Source of the DNA: Pyropia yezoensis
Taxonomy: Eukaryota > Rhodophyta > Bangiophyceae > Bangiales > Bangiaceae
Length of the DNA stretch: 64,000 nucleotides
Direction: 5' to 3'
Assembly: GCA_009829735.1 (NCBI GenBank)
Contig: CM020618.1
Span: 17,159,346 to 17,223,345 of the forward strand
The notes beneath the pieces are model-generated. The model saw only the letters and a program-made list of their open reading frames with translations, had not been told where the DNA came from and did no database searches. Of this stretch, positions 32,378 through 41,760 are shown piece after piece. The position numbers and the translations under genes are program-made. How positions within the stretch are numbered: position 1 is the first letter of the stretch; each line of letters starts with the position of its first letter.

Positions 32378-34002
32378 GGCGTGTGGAAATGACGTCGCGA
32401 GAGTGACGGGGGGCGGGGCGGGCTGTCGCGATGGGCGGCCGCGGAGGGGGGAGCGGCAGATGACGGGCGTGGGGTGTTCACGGCGGACGGGGAGAAGAGT
32501 TAAAAAAATGGGCAGCCCGCCCGCACCCAAGCAAGACCGCGGGGGGTCTCGCGGGTGGAGGACCACGGGCGGTGGCGGCGCACCCGCGGAGCGCGTTGAA
32601 ATACCCGCTGCGTCCGGGGGGGACGGCCGCCCAGCTGCGGGCGGCGTAGAGCCGCGTCCTGCACGCGCGCGCACCCCCCCCCCCCGTGCCTGTTGCGTCG
32701 TGGCAAGGGGTCACGCCCCCGCCCCCCCTCCGCGCTACGGTGCGAGAACCTTGTCATACGCGGGCGAACCCGCCCCCGGGAGCACCCTATGAGGTGCCAT
32801 ACACAGCAAGGAGGTCTGCCGCGCCTCTCCGCCGCGCGGGGGGGAGGTCCCCCCGCGGCGCCCTTTCGGGTGAGATGCCCCCCCCCCCCCCTCGCGGGGG
32901 AAGGGGAAGGCGGGTGGGCGTCGTGGGCGGCGGCGACGCGGGTGTGGGCGCCTACGGCTGAGCAGCCGATGGGGGGGCCGCCACGGCCGCCGCGACTAAT
33001 GCCCCCCCCCGCCGGCCGGCAGGGGGGGACGGCGGTCCCACGGGCGGGTGGTCGTGCGGGCACCTGTGGCGGACAGCCGTCGGCAGCGCCGCCGTCGCGC
33101 CGCCGTGGCCGCACCAACCGTGCGTTGGCAGCCCGCATCGCAGGCGTCGCGCGCCGCCCCGTCCCGATGAGCCCACGCGCGCACGGGCTGTGTGCAGGGC
33201 ACGGCGGGGGCGGCCCGGGCAGGGTGGGAGACGCGGGCGGGGCCTGGGCGCGTTTCCCCCGTGACGGTGGTCTCTGCCGGCACGCCCAAGCAGCCTGCGC
33301 CGGGCGGTTAGCACACGCCACCTTGCTACGATGGGGGCGACGCCAAAAAATAGGGGGGCTTTCACCCGCCCCCGGTCAGCTGGCCGGCAGGCGCCGCCGC
33401 CCTGGTCACGCTGCGCAGACCGCCACGCCGCGGCCCGCGGCCGCCCCGGCGCAGCAGCGTTGGGCCCCACAGATCTATGTCGTGTCTGCGGCGTCCGTGA
33501 TTGGGTGACCTGCCGCAATCACTGCTGCAGCCGCGGGGATTTCCGTGGCGGCGTGCGCAGCTGTTCGGCCAACCCGGGTCGTACCCCGTGCCGGTAGAGC
33601 CCTGCACGACCGGCTGGCGCCATTGACCCGCACGCACGCCGCTTTTGCATCTCTCACAAGGCCCTCCCCCTCAACGGGGCACCCACCTGTCGCCAACGGT
33701 GCGCTGCGGTGAGCCGTGCCCCACCCCCATGACCAGATGGGGAGGCCATCCGCCGTCACGCCCTGGCCCACCGGCCAGTGGCATTTTGGTTGCTCGCTCG
33801 CACGACCGCGCGCGTGGCGGGCGGGTTGCACCACGCCTGTCTATATTACCCCCCCCCACAGCGCCTGCCAGTCTGCCCTCGCCCACCACCACCACCTGCC
33901 GGTGCGGGTCACCCGCGTGCGAAGTGCCGCGCCCATCGCACTGCCCGTCTTTCCCCTCCCCAACCCCCACCCCACGAGTACAGTAGCGGCAGCGAGGCCG
34001 CC
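32378..34002. other. Intergenic region, divergent promoters
   Basis: 1.6 kb separates the minus-strand Cys-rich gene from the plus-strand ankyrin gene. ORFs up to 270 codons on either strand are Arg/Gly/Pro-rich without motifs and are taken as chance. A TATA-like TATATTA lies at 33842. Confidence 0.4.
33842..33848 (+). promoter_or_regulatory. TATA-like element upstream of the ankyrin gene
   Basis: TATATTA stands out in otherwise GC-rich sequence, 155 bp upstream of ATG 34003. It is the only AT-rich box in this intergenic stretch. Confidence 0.35.
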
Positions 34003-35655
34003 ATGCCCAGTTGGGCCTTCGTGGTCGCCGCCGCCGCCGCAGCGGCGCTCTCCGCGGCGCTCCTCTCCCCCGCTGCGGCGGCCGCCCCGCGGCCGCCCGG
34101 CACAGGCATTCCCTGTGAGCTGTCGGGCTTTAACGGCTGCGCCGGCGCCTTCTGGTTCCTCCCCGCCACCGCTTCGGCGCGGCAACGGGAGCTGGAGGCG
34201 CGCACGTACGCGCCGACCCGCAATCGGCCGCTGGAGGGGACGCTTCAAGCCGCCGCCGACGCCGCCTCCACCGCCACCAGGGACACCCCCGCCGACGCAG
34301 CCGGTCGCTGTGGGTCGCTGCTGGCGGCGGGGGCGTCGGTGGACGTTGCGGGCTCTGATGGTGGCGTGACGGCGCTGCTGATGGCGGCGCAGAATGGGCA
34401 CGACGCGGTGGTGGAGCAGCTGTTAGCGACGGGTGCGGGGGTGAATGTGGCCAAGAGGAGCGGGGAGACGCCGCTGGTGCGGGCGGCGCAAAACGGACAC
34501 GACGCGGTAGTGGAACGGCTTTTGGCAGCGGGGGCGGACGTTGGCGCAGCGGGTGAAGACGGGGGTACACCGCTGCATTTGGCAGCGTACAATGGGCACG
34601 CTGGCGCGGCGCGGCTGCTGGTTGGTGCGGGCGCGGAGGTGGACGCGAGAAGGGCGGACGGTGCGACGGCGGTGCTGCTGGCGGCGTATGGGGGCCATGC
34701 AGAGGTGGTTGGGTCGCTGCTGGCGGCGGGGGCGTCGGTGGACGTTGCGGGCTCTGATGGTGGCGTGACGGCGTTGCTGATGGCGGCGCAGAATGGGCAC
34801 GACGCGGTGGTGGAGCAGCTGTTAGCGGCGGGTGCGGGGGTGAATGTGGCCAAGAGGAGCGGGGAGACGCCGCTGGTGCGGGCGGCGCAAAACGGACACG
34901 ACGCGGTAGTGGAACGGCTTTTGGCAGCGGGGGCGGACGTTGGCGCAGCGGGTGAAGACGGGGGTACACCGCTGCATTTGGCAGCGTACAATGGGCACGC
35001 TGGCGCGGCGCGGCTGCTGGTTGGTGCGGGCGCGGAGGTGGACGCGAGAAGGGCGGACGGTGCGACGGCGGTGCTGCTGGCGGCGTATGGGGGCCATGCA
35101 GAGGTGGTTGGGTCGCTGCTGGCGGCGGGGGCGTCGGTGGACGTTGCGGGCTCTGATGGTGGCGTGACGGCGCTGCTGATGGCGGCGCAGAATGGGCACG
35201 ACGCGGTGGTGGAGCAGCTGTTAGCGACGGGTGCGGGGGTGAATGTGGCCAAGAGGAGCGGGGAGACGCCGCTGGTGCGGGCGGCGCAAAACGGACACGA
35301 CGCGGTAGTGGAACGGCTTTTGGCAGCGGGGGCGGACGTTGGCGCAGCGGGTGAAGACGGGGGTACACCGCTGCATTTGGCAGCGTACAATGGGCACGCT
35401 GGCGCGGCGCGGCTGCTGGTTGGTGCGGGCGCGGAGGTGGACGCGAGAAGGGCGGACGGTGCGACGGCGGTGCTGCTGGCGGCGTATGGGGGCCATGCAG
35501 AGGTGGTTGGGTCGCTGCTGGCGGCGGGGGCGTCGGTGGACGTTGCGGGCTCTGATGGTGGCGTGACGGCGCTGCTGATGGCGGCGCAGAATGGGCACGA
35601 CGCGGTGGTGGAGCAGCTGTTAGTGGCAGGCGTGGGGGCGGACGTCGGCGCGTAG
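34003..35655 (+). CDS. Ankyrin-repeat protein with signal peptide, ended by an in-frame TAG
   Basis: 550 residues from ATG 34003 to TAG 35653-35655. The start MPSWAFVVAAAAAAALSAAL then LSPAAAAAPRPPG is a signal peptide. After a short region (CELSGFNGCAGAFWFLPATA) come tandem ankyrin repeats of about 33 residues, with helices such as TPLHLAAYNGHAGAARLLVG and VRAAQNGHDAVVERLLAAGA. Four ankyrin units make a 133-residue (399-bp) super-repeat present about three and a half times with almost no divergence. Ankyrin repeats mediate protein binding; secretion or organelle targeting is inferred from the leader. The TAG sits where the other copies read GAAGEDGG, and the same frame continues with good ankyrin sequence to 36021, so this looks like a nonsense mutation, readthrough or a sequencing error. 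Confidence 0.75.
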   Translation: MPSWAFVVAAAAAAALSAALLSPAAAAAPRPPGTGIPCELSGFNGCAGAFWFLPATASARQRELEARTYAPTRNRPLEGTLQAAADAASTATRDTPADAAGRCGSLLAAGASVDVAGSDGGVTALLMAAQNGHDAVVEQLLATGAGVNVAKRSGETPLVRAAQNGHDAVVERLLAAGADVGAAGEDGGTPLHLAAYNGHAGAARLLVGAGAEVDARRADGATAVLLAAYGGHAEVVGSLLAAGASVDVAGSDGGVTALLMAAQNGHDAVVEQLLAAGAGVNVAKRSGETPLVRAAQNGHDAVVERLLAAGADVGAAGEDGGTPLHLAAYNGHAGAARLLVGAGAEVDARRADGATAVLLAAYGGHAEVVGSLLAAGASVDVAGSDGGVTALLMAAQNGHDAVVEQLLATGAGVNVAKRSGETPLVRAAQNGHDAVVERLLAAGADVGAAGEDGGTPLHLAAYNGHAGAARLLVGAGAEVDARRADGATAVLLAAYGGHAEVVGSLLAAGASVDVAGSDGGVTALLMAAQNGHDAVVEQLLVAGVGADVGA

Positions 35656-35907
35656 GACGAGGACGGGAATACACCGCTGCATTTGGCAGCGTCCTACGGG
35701 CACGCTGGTGCGGCGCGGCTGCTGGTGGGTGCGGGTGTGGAGGTGGACGCGAGAAGGGCGGACGGTGCGACGGCGGTGCTGCTGGCGGCGTATGGGGGTC
35801 ATGCAGAGGTGGTTGGGTCGCTTCTTGCGGCGGGGGCGTCGGTGGACGTTGCGGGCTCTGATGGTGGCGTGACGGCGCTGCTCCGATCGGCGTTGAGGGA
35901 GCACGGT
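34312..35907 (+). repeat. 399-bp higher-order repeat of the ankyrin gene
   Basis: GGGTCGCTG(C) recurs at 34312, 34711, 35110 and 35509, exactly 399 bp apart, then at 35815 (306 bp, missing 31 codons). The first three copies are nearly identical at the base level, with differences such as GCGACGGG versus GCGGCGGG. The last copy (after about 35630) is more diverged. Confidence 0.92.
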
Positions 35908-36021
35908 GCGGTCGGGGCATTGAGAGAGGCTTCGCGGCCGGATCCTCGTCTCCGAAAATGTCCTGTTCCACGCGCTGCAGGATGGCGTCCGGCGCTTCCT
36001 AGCACATGCCCTGTGCGGTAG
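35656..36021 (+). pseudogene. In-frame continuation of the ankyrin gene after the TAG
   Basis: In the same frame as 34003-35655, the sequence encodes DEDGNTPLHLAASYGHAGAA and a further run of ankyrin units before a C-terminus (LLRSALREHGAVGALREASR then PDPRLRKCPVPRAAGW) and a TAG at 36019-36021. It keeps ankyrin periodicity, so it is the original 3' end of the gene. With readthrough the protein would be 672 residues. Confidence 0.7.
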
Positions 36022-36082
36022 GAGTCATCTTGGCACGAGGCAGTCTGAGAATTTTCGTCTTGGGTCACAGAAGCGGTATATA

Positions 36083-36311
36083 CAGTGCGACCCCTCACTT
36101 GGCCGCCCCGCAGTTGTGCCGATCGGCACAACTGAGGGGGGGGTACGCGTGAAGTGGCCCGGCCGGGCGGCTCAAATTCGGGCGATTGACGGGCGCTGAT
36201 TGGCTCATACCGTCCAGATCGCTGAAATCCGAACATCCCAGGACAACTGTCGGACACTGGAAGGGGGGCCACCTCCTTGGTCTACCCCAGGGCAAGTGAG
36301 GGGTCGCACTG
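36083..36311. mobile_element. MITE copy 1 (Tc1/mariner-type ends)
   Basis: 229 bp with perfect 19-bp terminal inverted repeats CAGTGCGACCCCTCACTTG / CAAGTGAGGGGTCGCACTG, flanked by TA at 36081-36082 and 36312-36313. It carries no coding capacity. TA flanks and CAGT ends fit a Tc1/mariner-class MITE. Confidence 0.85.
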
Positions 36312-36313
36312 TA

Positions 36314-36542
36314 CAGTGCGACCCCTCACTTGGCCGCCCCGCAGTTGTGCCGATCGGCACAACTGAGGGGGGGGTACGCGTGAAGTGGCCCGGCCGGGCG
36401 GCTCAAATTCGGGCGATTGACGGGCGCTGATTGGCTCATACCGTCCAGATCGCTGAAATCCGAACATCCCAGGACAACTGTCGGACACTGGAAGGGGGGC
36501 CACCTCTTTGGTCTACCCCAGGGCAAGTGAGGGGTCGCACTG
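36314..36542. mobile_element. MITE copy 2, tandem to copy 1
   Basis: The same 229-bp element in the same orientation, separated from copy 1 only by a shared TA (36312-36313) and followed by TA at 36543. I noted one base difference (CACCTCCTTGG versus CACCTCTTTGG). Together they form a head-to-tail dimer. Confidence 0.85.
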
Positions 36543-36614
36543 TATGGGATCTCAATGTGGGGAACTTTAGGGGTGAAGAGGTGATGGGGCGGGGTCCGCG
36601 AGTGTGTCGGAGGG

Positions 36615-37496
36615 TTAGACACCGTCGTCGCCGTGGCCGCCGCCACCGCGCCGCTTCTGCCGCCAGCACTGACGTTGCCGCCGTTGCCGTCGACGGCAGC
36701 CGCCGCGGGGGCGTCCACACAGCGGCCAGCCGACTGCGTCACTGTGCGGCTGCCCGCGCCCACTGGCGGTGGCGGCGGCGGCGGCGGCCGCCGCCGCCGC
36801 CGCCCCCACCTCTGCCGCCGCCCCCCCTCTGCCGCCGCCCCCCCCTCTGCCACCGGCACCGCGACGACGCGCACAAACGGGTGGGAGCCCAGCACCTGGC
36901 GGTGGCGAAACAGGTAGACGGGAGACGTGGCGCCGGCCGGCGCCGTCCGCACCACATCCCCAACCCAGAGGGCCGACAGCGGCCGCACCCGCCCGTCGGC
37001 CAGCGCCACCGTCGTGGCGGCGGGGATGCAGGCAGCGTCGGCATGTGCGGCGGCGGTGGGGGCGGCAGCCGACGGGGATGCCCCCGTGGGCGACGCGCCC
37101 GCCGTGGCGGCCGTCCCCGCCCCTGCCCGCGACGCGCCCACGGCCGTGTCCACGACACTGTCGGCCTCGGTGACGGCCCCCGCCCCCCGTGTCGCAGCCG
37201 AGAAGGTAGGCCCGGTTGTCTGCGCTGCCGGTGTCCACGTGGGTCCTCTGCGTCTCGTCCACCCGCTCGCGGGTGCGGCTGTGGTAGCGGTAGCCGACCG
37301 GGTCATCGCCGCCCACGGCGCGGCCGTTGTAGCTGTCGAGCGCCGCGTCCACCTCCGCCTTGGTTCCCCCAGTAAGGGGGCCATGGATGGGGACGCCGTC
37401 GACGGCCCAGCCGACGAGCGTGTCGGGGGAGGCGTCGCCGGCGCAGCCCATGGCGGGGCGGTGATAGGGCCAGATTGTCTTCCGGTTGTGGGTGGG
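36615..37496 (-). CDS. YHYH-domain protein fused to a Hedgehog-type Hint domain (N-terminal half)
   Basis: Minus strand. From a likely splice acceptor (TTTTCCCTTAG, exon starting at 37496) the frame reads IWPYHRPAMGCAGDASPDTL, VGWAVDGVPIHGPL, SYNGRAVGGDDPVGYRYHSR and AYLLGCDTG, matching the YHYH domain (DGxPIxGP, NGR, YxYH, GC). The frame then shifts at a GGGGGGCGGGGG tract near 37180, and the second frame gives CIPAATTVALADGRVRPLSA, LWVGDVVRTAPAG, TSPVYLFRHRQVLGSHPFV: the start of a Hint module with first-residue Cys and the GD motif. The TxxH region is not convincing and the Hint C-terminal half is absent, the ORF decaying into Pro/Ala-rich sequence before the MITEs. A signal-peptide-like exon could start at ATG 37677 (LGRFAVACLLVACGLSLS), but its splice donor is not clear. 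Hint modules autoprocess and cleave; activity here is doubtful. Confidence 0.6.
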   Translation of the reverse strand, partial: PTHNRKTIWPYHRPAMGCAGDASPDTLVGWAVDGVPIHGPLTGGTKAEVDAALDSYNGRAVGGDDPVGYRYHSRTRERVDETQRTHVDTGSADNRAYLLGCDTGGGGRHRGRQCRGHGRGRVAGRGGDGRHGGRVAHGGIPVGCRPHRRRTCRRCLHPRRHDGGAGRRAGAAAVGPLGWGCGADGAGRRHVSRLPVSPPPGAGLPPVCARRRGAGGRGGGGGRGGAAAEVGAAAAAAAAAAATASGRGQPHSDAVGWPLCGRPRGGCRRRQRRQRQCWRQKRRGGGGHGDDGV

Positions 37497-37819
37497 CTAA
37501 GGGAAAACAGAGCAAAAGGGGCGGGGGGGAGGACGGAGTAGAAAGAAGCGGGTGCGAGGAGGGGGGCGTCGAGAGCGAGAGACCACAGGCAACCAACAGG
37601 CAGGCAACAGCAAACCGGCCAAGGCACGACAAGTGGGAAGGCGGCGCGCGGGTGAAACAGTTGGCCACCGTCCGCATTACCCGGCGGGTCCCCCGCACCA
37701 CCACCCCACCGGTGAGCTCGGGCCAACCCCCGTCGGGGGGGCAGGGAGCGGTGCCCAGCGCTGGCCGCCGGCGGCCCGCGCGGGGGGGGGGGGGGGCGTG
37801 GACGGCACCGCGCGAGCTG

Positions 37820-40444
37820 TCAGCTGCCACCACGGGCAGCCGCCACCCCCCGCCCCGCTGCGGCGGCCGCCGCCGCTGCGGCCGCCCGCATGGCCGCCAC
37901 GGCGGCTGTCCAAGTGGGCGAGGGGAGGAGGGGCGGCGGCGTCGCCGCCAGCACCGCACGCCGCGGGGGGCGCATCGGCGGGGGCGCCGGCCGTGTGACC
38001 GCCGCCGTCGGCACGGCCGCGCCGCCGCCGCTGCCGCCGCCGCCGCTGCCGCCGCCGCTGCCGCCGCCGCCGCTGCCGCCGCCGCTGCCGCCGCCGTCGC
38101 CGCCGCTGCCGCCGCTGCCGCCGCTGCCGCCGCTGCCGCCGCTGCCGCCGCTGCCGCCGCTGCCGCCGCCGCTGCTGTCGCTGCTGTCGCTACCGTTGCG
38201 GCCGTCGCTGCTGCCGCCGCTGCTGTCGCTGCCGTCGTGGCCGACGCCGCTGCTGTCGCTGTCGTCGCGGCCGTCACCGCTGCTGTCGCTGTCGTCGCTG
38301 CGGTAGCTGTTGGCCGAGGAGCTGCTCTCCCCCTCGACCAGAGGATCGGCCGCCGGTGGGCGCCACCGACCACCAACAGGCGTCAGGGTAGGCTCGTTGG
38401 TAAGTTTGTGAGCCTCGTTGAGCAAGCTGCGGAAGGTGGAGCGGAGCGTTGCCAAAAGCTCCGCGTCCCCAACCAGCTGGGCGGTCACGGCGGCAACGAC
38501 CCGGTCCCGGTCGTCCACATCCGGTGGCAGGGACACGGACACGGACCCTGTGGAGAGCACCGCCTGCGCCCGCCGCCGGACGGTCTCGGCTGCGAAGCGG
38601 TCAAAGTGGGCAAGCTGGTGGTAGAGCCCGCACCGGTCGGCGCACTGCCAGCCCACAGTAAACGCGTCCCACGCATCACGGTCGGCCTCAGAGCTCGTCG
38701 CCGAGTCGACAGACGTGACCCGAATCGCCCGCCCCGCTTGCTGTCCCGGCGTGGCCGCCAGCACCTTCTCTGGGCCCACCGTGAAGGCAATGGGCGATGG
38801 CCAATACCCGCTTGCCTGGTAGCGCCTGCCAGATACGCACACAATGGAGGAGAGACACCGCCGACGACAGCACGTGTCGCACACGTCGTCGCCCCTGGAA
38901 GTCTCCTCCGTCGTGAAGTGCGGGCGGCTGCGGAGGGCATCCACAACGTGCGCGGGCCACGCGCCCGACTGGGCCAGCCCCAACGCGCCGGTCACTTGGT
39001 CGGTCACATACGTGAGCGCCGCTGCCACGCAATCCCGCTGCGCGAGGTAGCGGGAGCGGGTCCACTCGGGTTTGAGGGTGCCCATGGTGAGCGCTTCGAC
39101 AAGCAGCTTCCAAGCCTTCTTTTTGCTAAGCACGGGCAGGGCGGACCGGGCTGACGCGCGTGCAAACATCAGTGGCGCCGTTTGAAACCGAGGCTCCGGC
39201 GCCCCGCTTCCCCCAGTATCCGTGCTGTGTTTGCTAAGGGCACCACTGCTGTCCAACGCCAGCGTCTCTGAGTCATTGGCCGAGACGATAAACGGCGTCC
39301 CAGAAGAGCCGTCCGAGCCCTCTGACGCACCAGCCCCGGCGTCGGCCGACGCTGCGCAGCGTCCGCTCCCCACGCCCTGGCGGGTGCCCGCCGCCTCCTG
39401 GCGCAAGCCGCTGCTGCCCCTTCCCCGGCGCCGGCAACCTGCTGCGCCATCCGTGGACGGCGCTGCCGGCACCGTCGGGTGGAAAAGGCGGCGCCGCTTA
39501 CGGGGTGCGGCGGCGTCCGCACGGGCGACGGCGACAGTGGCGGCCGCAACTGCGCCGGCGGGGGCTCCGGTTGGTCCGCCCGTCGAAAGGCGCACGGACA
39601 GAACTTGGTCGGAGAGCGTTTCCTGGGGGAGAGCCAGGAGAGACAGCGACGGCCATACAAAAAGATTGCAAACCAACATGAGTGAAGATGGGACCAGGAA
39701 GGGAGAAGGACGGTCAGAAGGCTTGCCGCAGGCGTACCTGCACAAACACACGGGCAGCCTGGTTCGTGGGCCACAGCTCAAGCGACGCTGTGGTTGCCGT
39801 ACGGACGACAGCTCACCACAAAGCTCACACGCCGCGATCATGAGGCACGTGGCCAACCGAAAACGACACGGGCAACGCACACACCAGCTTCTCCCTCAAC
39901 CCCGCAACGACAGTGGGCCCGCACGTACCCCGGGCAAGCCAGACTGGGTCTCTGGGCACGATGCTGCCCCAGTCACCCCCGCCGCTGAAGACGGTTCCAC
40001 CCCGTCTGCCGCCGCCGCCGCAGCCACCGCCGCCCGTCGGACCGCACGTGTTGATACGCGCACCTCGCCCCGCACGCCCTCGCGGTCAGTCGACGCGGCG
40101 TCTACAGCTTTCGACTCGCCATGCGCTTGGCACTCGGCTTGAGTCCGCCGCAGACGAGTCCATTGCCGTCGTGGCGCTCCCAAGGCGCTGTTTGCGTCGA
40201 CACGCTCCGCACCCGGGCGTAAGACGGCGGCGACGACTGTTCCATCGTCTTCATCCGAGATGGGGGCCATGGTGGCGGTAGGCTGACTCGGTCGTCCACG
40301 CCGCTTCGCCGGGCGGCAGACAACTGCTTCCTCATCCTCATAGGAAGAGCTGACATTGGTGTCGGTGGGGTTGCGAAAGAAGATCCGCGGCGTCGCAGGG
40401 CGGCGGATGACGACTTCTTTGTCGTCCTCCGAAGTGTAGACCAT
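37820..40444 (-). CDS. DUF4211-domain protein, two exons
   Basis: Exon 1 is 40444-39929 and exon 2 is 39622-37820, giving 772 residues. Exon 1 starts MVYTSEDDKEVVIRRPATPR and is acidic/basic and Ser-rich. Exon 2 contains RADAAAPRKRRRLF (nuclear-signal-like), then about residues 285-500 the DUF4211-like core: VLSKKKAWKLLVEALTMGTL, RRYLAQRDCVAAALTYVTD-type helices, the Cys motif DDVCDTCCRRRC with VCVSGRRYQASGYW, and FTVGWQCADRCGLYHQLAHF. The same pattern of Cys pairs, SG-x-Y and a C-x2-R/H-x-LxH segment is seen in DUF4211 proteins of fungi and in vertebrate PRR12/QSER1, which are nuclear. The C-terminus is a Ser/Asp/Gly tail (DSSGDGRDDSDSSG, then GGSGG repeats) and poly-Ala. An upstream in-frame ATG at 40606 is an alternative start. 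DNA or chromatin binding is inferred from the family. Confidence 0.7.
39623..39928 (-). other. Predicted spliceosomal intron of the DUF4211 gene
   Basis: The donor is GTACGT at 39928-39923 and the acceptor TGGCTCTCCCCCAG at 39623, with a long pyrimidine tract. The length is 306 nt, phase 0, a multiple of three. It contains the in-frame TGA (39898-39896) that otherwise splits the two exon ORFs. Confidence 0.65.
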
Positions 40445-40634
40445 GATGACGACCGGGTCGCGCAACCGGAGAGAGCAGGCAGGATGGACCGCAGGGCAGA
40501 GGGTGGCAGAGAGAGACAGACGCCCAGTCTCATACACGCCTGAAACGCACGGTGCATCGCGTGTGCAAAGCAACGCCTGCAAGGCTTTGTTCAGCGCGAC
40601 ACGCATGCACGGTGCTCAGCTGCACGCGTGCCTA

Positions 40635-40641
40635 GATATAG
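40635..40641 (-). promoter_or_regulatory. TATA-like box of the DUF4211 gene
   Basis: On the minus strand CTATATC sits in GC-rich sequence about 30 bp upstream of 40606 and 190 bp upstream of the chosen ATG 40444. Its placement predicts transcription starting near 40605. Confidence 0.45.
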
Positions 40642-40644
40642 AGC

Positions 40645-41483
40645 GCTCCCACGGCGACGTCACGACCATCTCGTTCCCTTCTTCGATCGCCATCGATCGG
40701 AGCGTGGGGGTGTGGATAGAGGATTTATGGGCGTGAGCAGACACGATTAGAGGAGGAATGTGCGCACGCTTCCTGAGCAGATGCGGTCTTAATTCCTGGG
40801 TTTGGCTTCATCTCTGTCCCGGCCTCTCCGTGGCCGCAGTATCATATGTGCTGGTGGTGCGCCACACAGGCGTGACATCAGGGAGTGGGGGGGGGGAAAG
40901 GCGGCCGCTGCTGCCTTGTGCGGCTTTCACCTTCGATGTACATACCTCCTTCCCACGTGTGTGAGGGGCGCGTGGCCGCTGCGCCCGTGCTCGTCGCGGG
41001 GGAGGAGGCTGTCGTGAGGGGATCGACGGTTCTGACGCGACAATGTTTCCAGATGCTGGCTTCTCACCTGCAGTGCATGGTGTGTGCGTGTGCTGAGTGT
41101 GGGGGGAGCTTCTCCGTGGCACACACCGCATGGGGAAGGGGGTGGCGGTGGAGCGCCCCATCACGGCACACTCTGGCAGGGTTGGGCTGATGGTCTGCGG
41201 CGTCGGACTGGGATGCCTGATGACTGAATGTGCGTGTCCTTTATTCCTGCGCTTTGTGGACTCTTGCCGTTCAGCGGGGAGTGGGGGTTGGGGGGAAGCT
41301 GTTGCCACTTTCTTTGGCTGTCATTTCTCTTTGCAGATTGTCTGCTGGGGGGGGGGGGGGGGGGGGGGGGGGAGTCGGCAGATGCGTGGTGTTCCTTTTT
41401 GCTCTTTTGCCGGTATGTGCAACCAAGCGACTGATTTGTGACGGGGCGCTCAGGCGGGTGATTGCTGTGGGCGTCCTATTTTT
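40645..41483. other. Intergenic region with a poly-G tract
   Basis: About 840 bp of mixed composition between the DUF4211 promoter and the orphan Hint fragment. Short ORFs show no motifs. A G run of about 25 occupies 41347-41372. Confidence 0.35.
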
Positions 41484-41760
41484 TTGTGTGCCCGTGTGCG
41501 GAAGCGCGGAGGAGGTGTGGGACTGGTCCACCCCCACACCCTGTCGGGGGAGCTGCTCGTGGCCGGCATCCACGTCAGCTGCTACATACACGGCCGCCGT
41601 TGCACCGCGCCTCGCGCGGGCGCTGGTGGCGCCCGTGGCCGCCGCCTGGCGGGTGGGGCTCAGCCGCGGCGGCCTGGGGGGGGTGCTCCACGGGGCGGCG
41701 CCGGCGGCGGTGCTGGCGCTCCTTCCCCCGGGGGGGGAGCCACGTGAACTTCTAGCGAGG
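41484..41760 (+). pseudogene. Orphan C-terminal half of a Hedgehog-type Hint domain
   Basis: The plus strand reads GLVHPHTLSGELLVAGIHVS then CYIHGRR, the strand-turn-strand with SCY typical of the Hint C-terminal half (compare PLTxxGxxxVxGVxxSCY). After a one-base frame change around 41590-41605, helices follow (PRLARALVAPVAAAWRVGLS then RGGLGGVLHGAAP), like the tail after SCY in Hog domains. No matching N-terminal half lies upstream on this strand; the only other Hint piece is on the minus strand at about 36.7-37.0 kb. Frame-broken, partial, and separated from any start codon. Confidence 0.5.

Noticed and set aside
32500..33508. Overlapping 270-codon ORFs on both strands between the Cys-rich and ankyrin genes
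   Set aside because: Both are Arg/Gly/Pro-rich with no motif or leader and overlap each other antisense; treated as intergenic.
34130..35971. Minus-strand ORFs of 613 and 381 codons opposite the ankyrin gene
   Set aside because: They are antisense shadows of the 399-bp repeat; the plus strand has clear ankyrin motifs.
40740..41480. Plus-strand ORFs upstream of the orphan Hint C-half as its missing N-half
   Set aside because: They contain no Cys-initiated Hint start or TxxH motif and are short and low-complexity.
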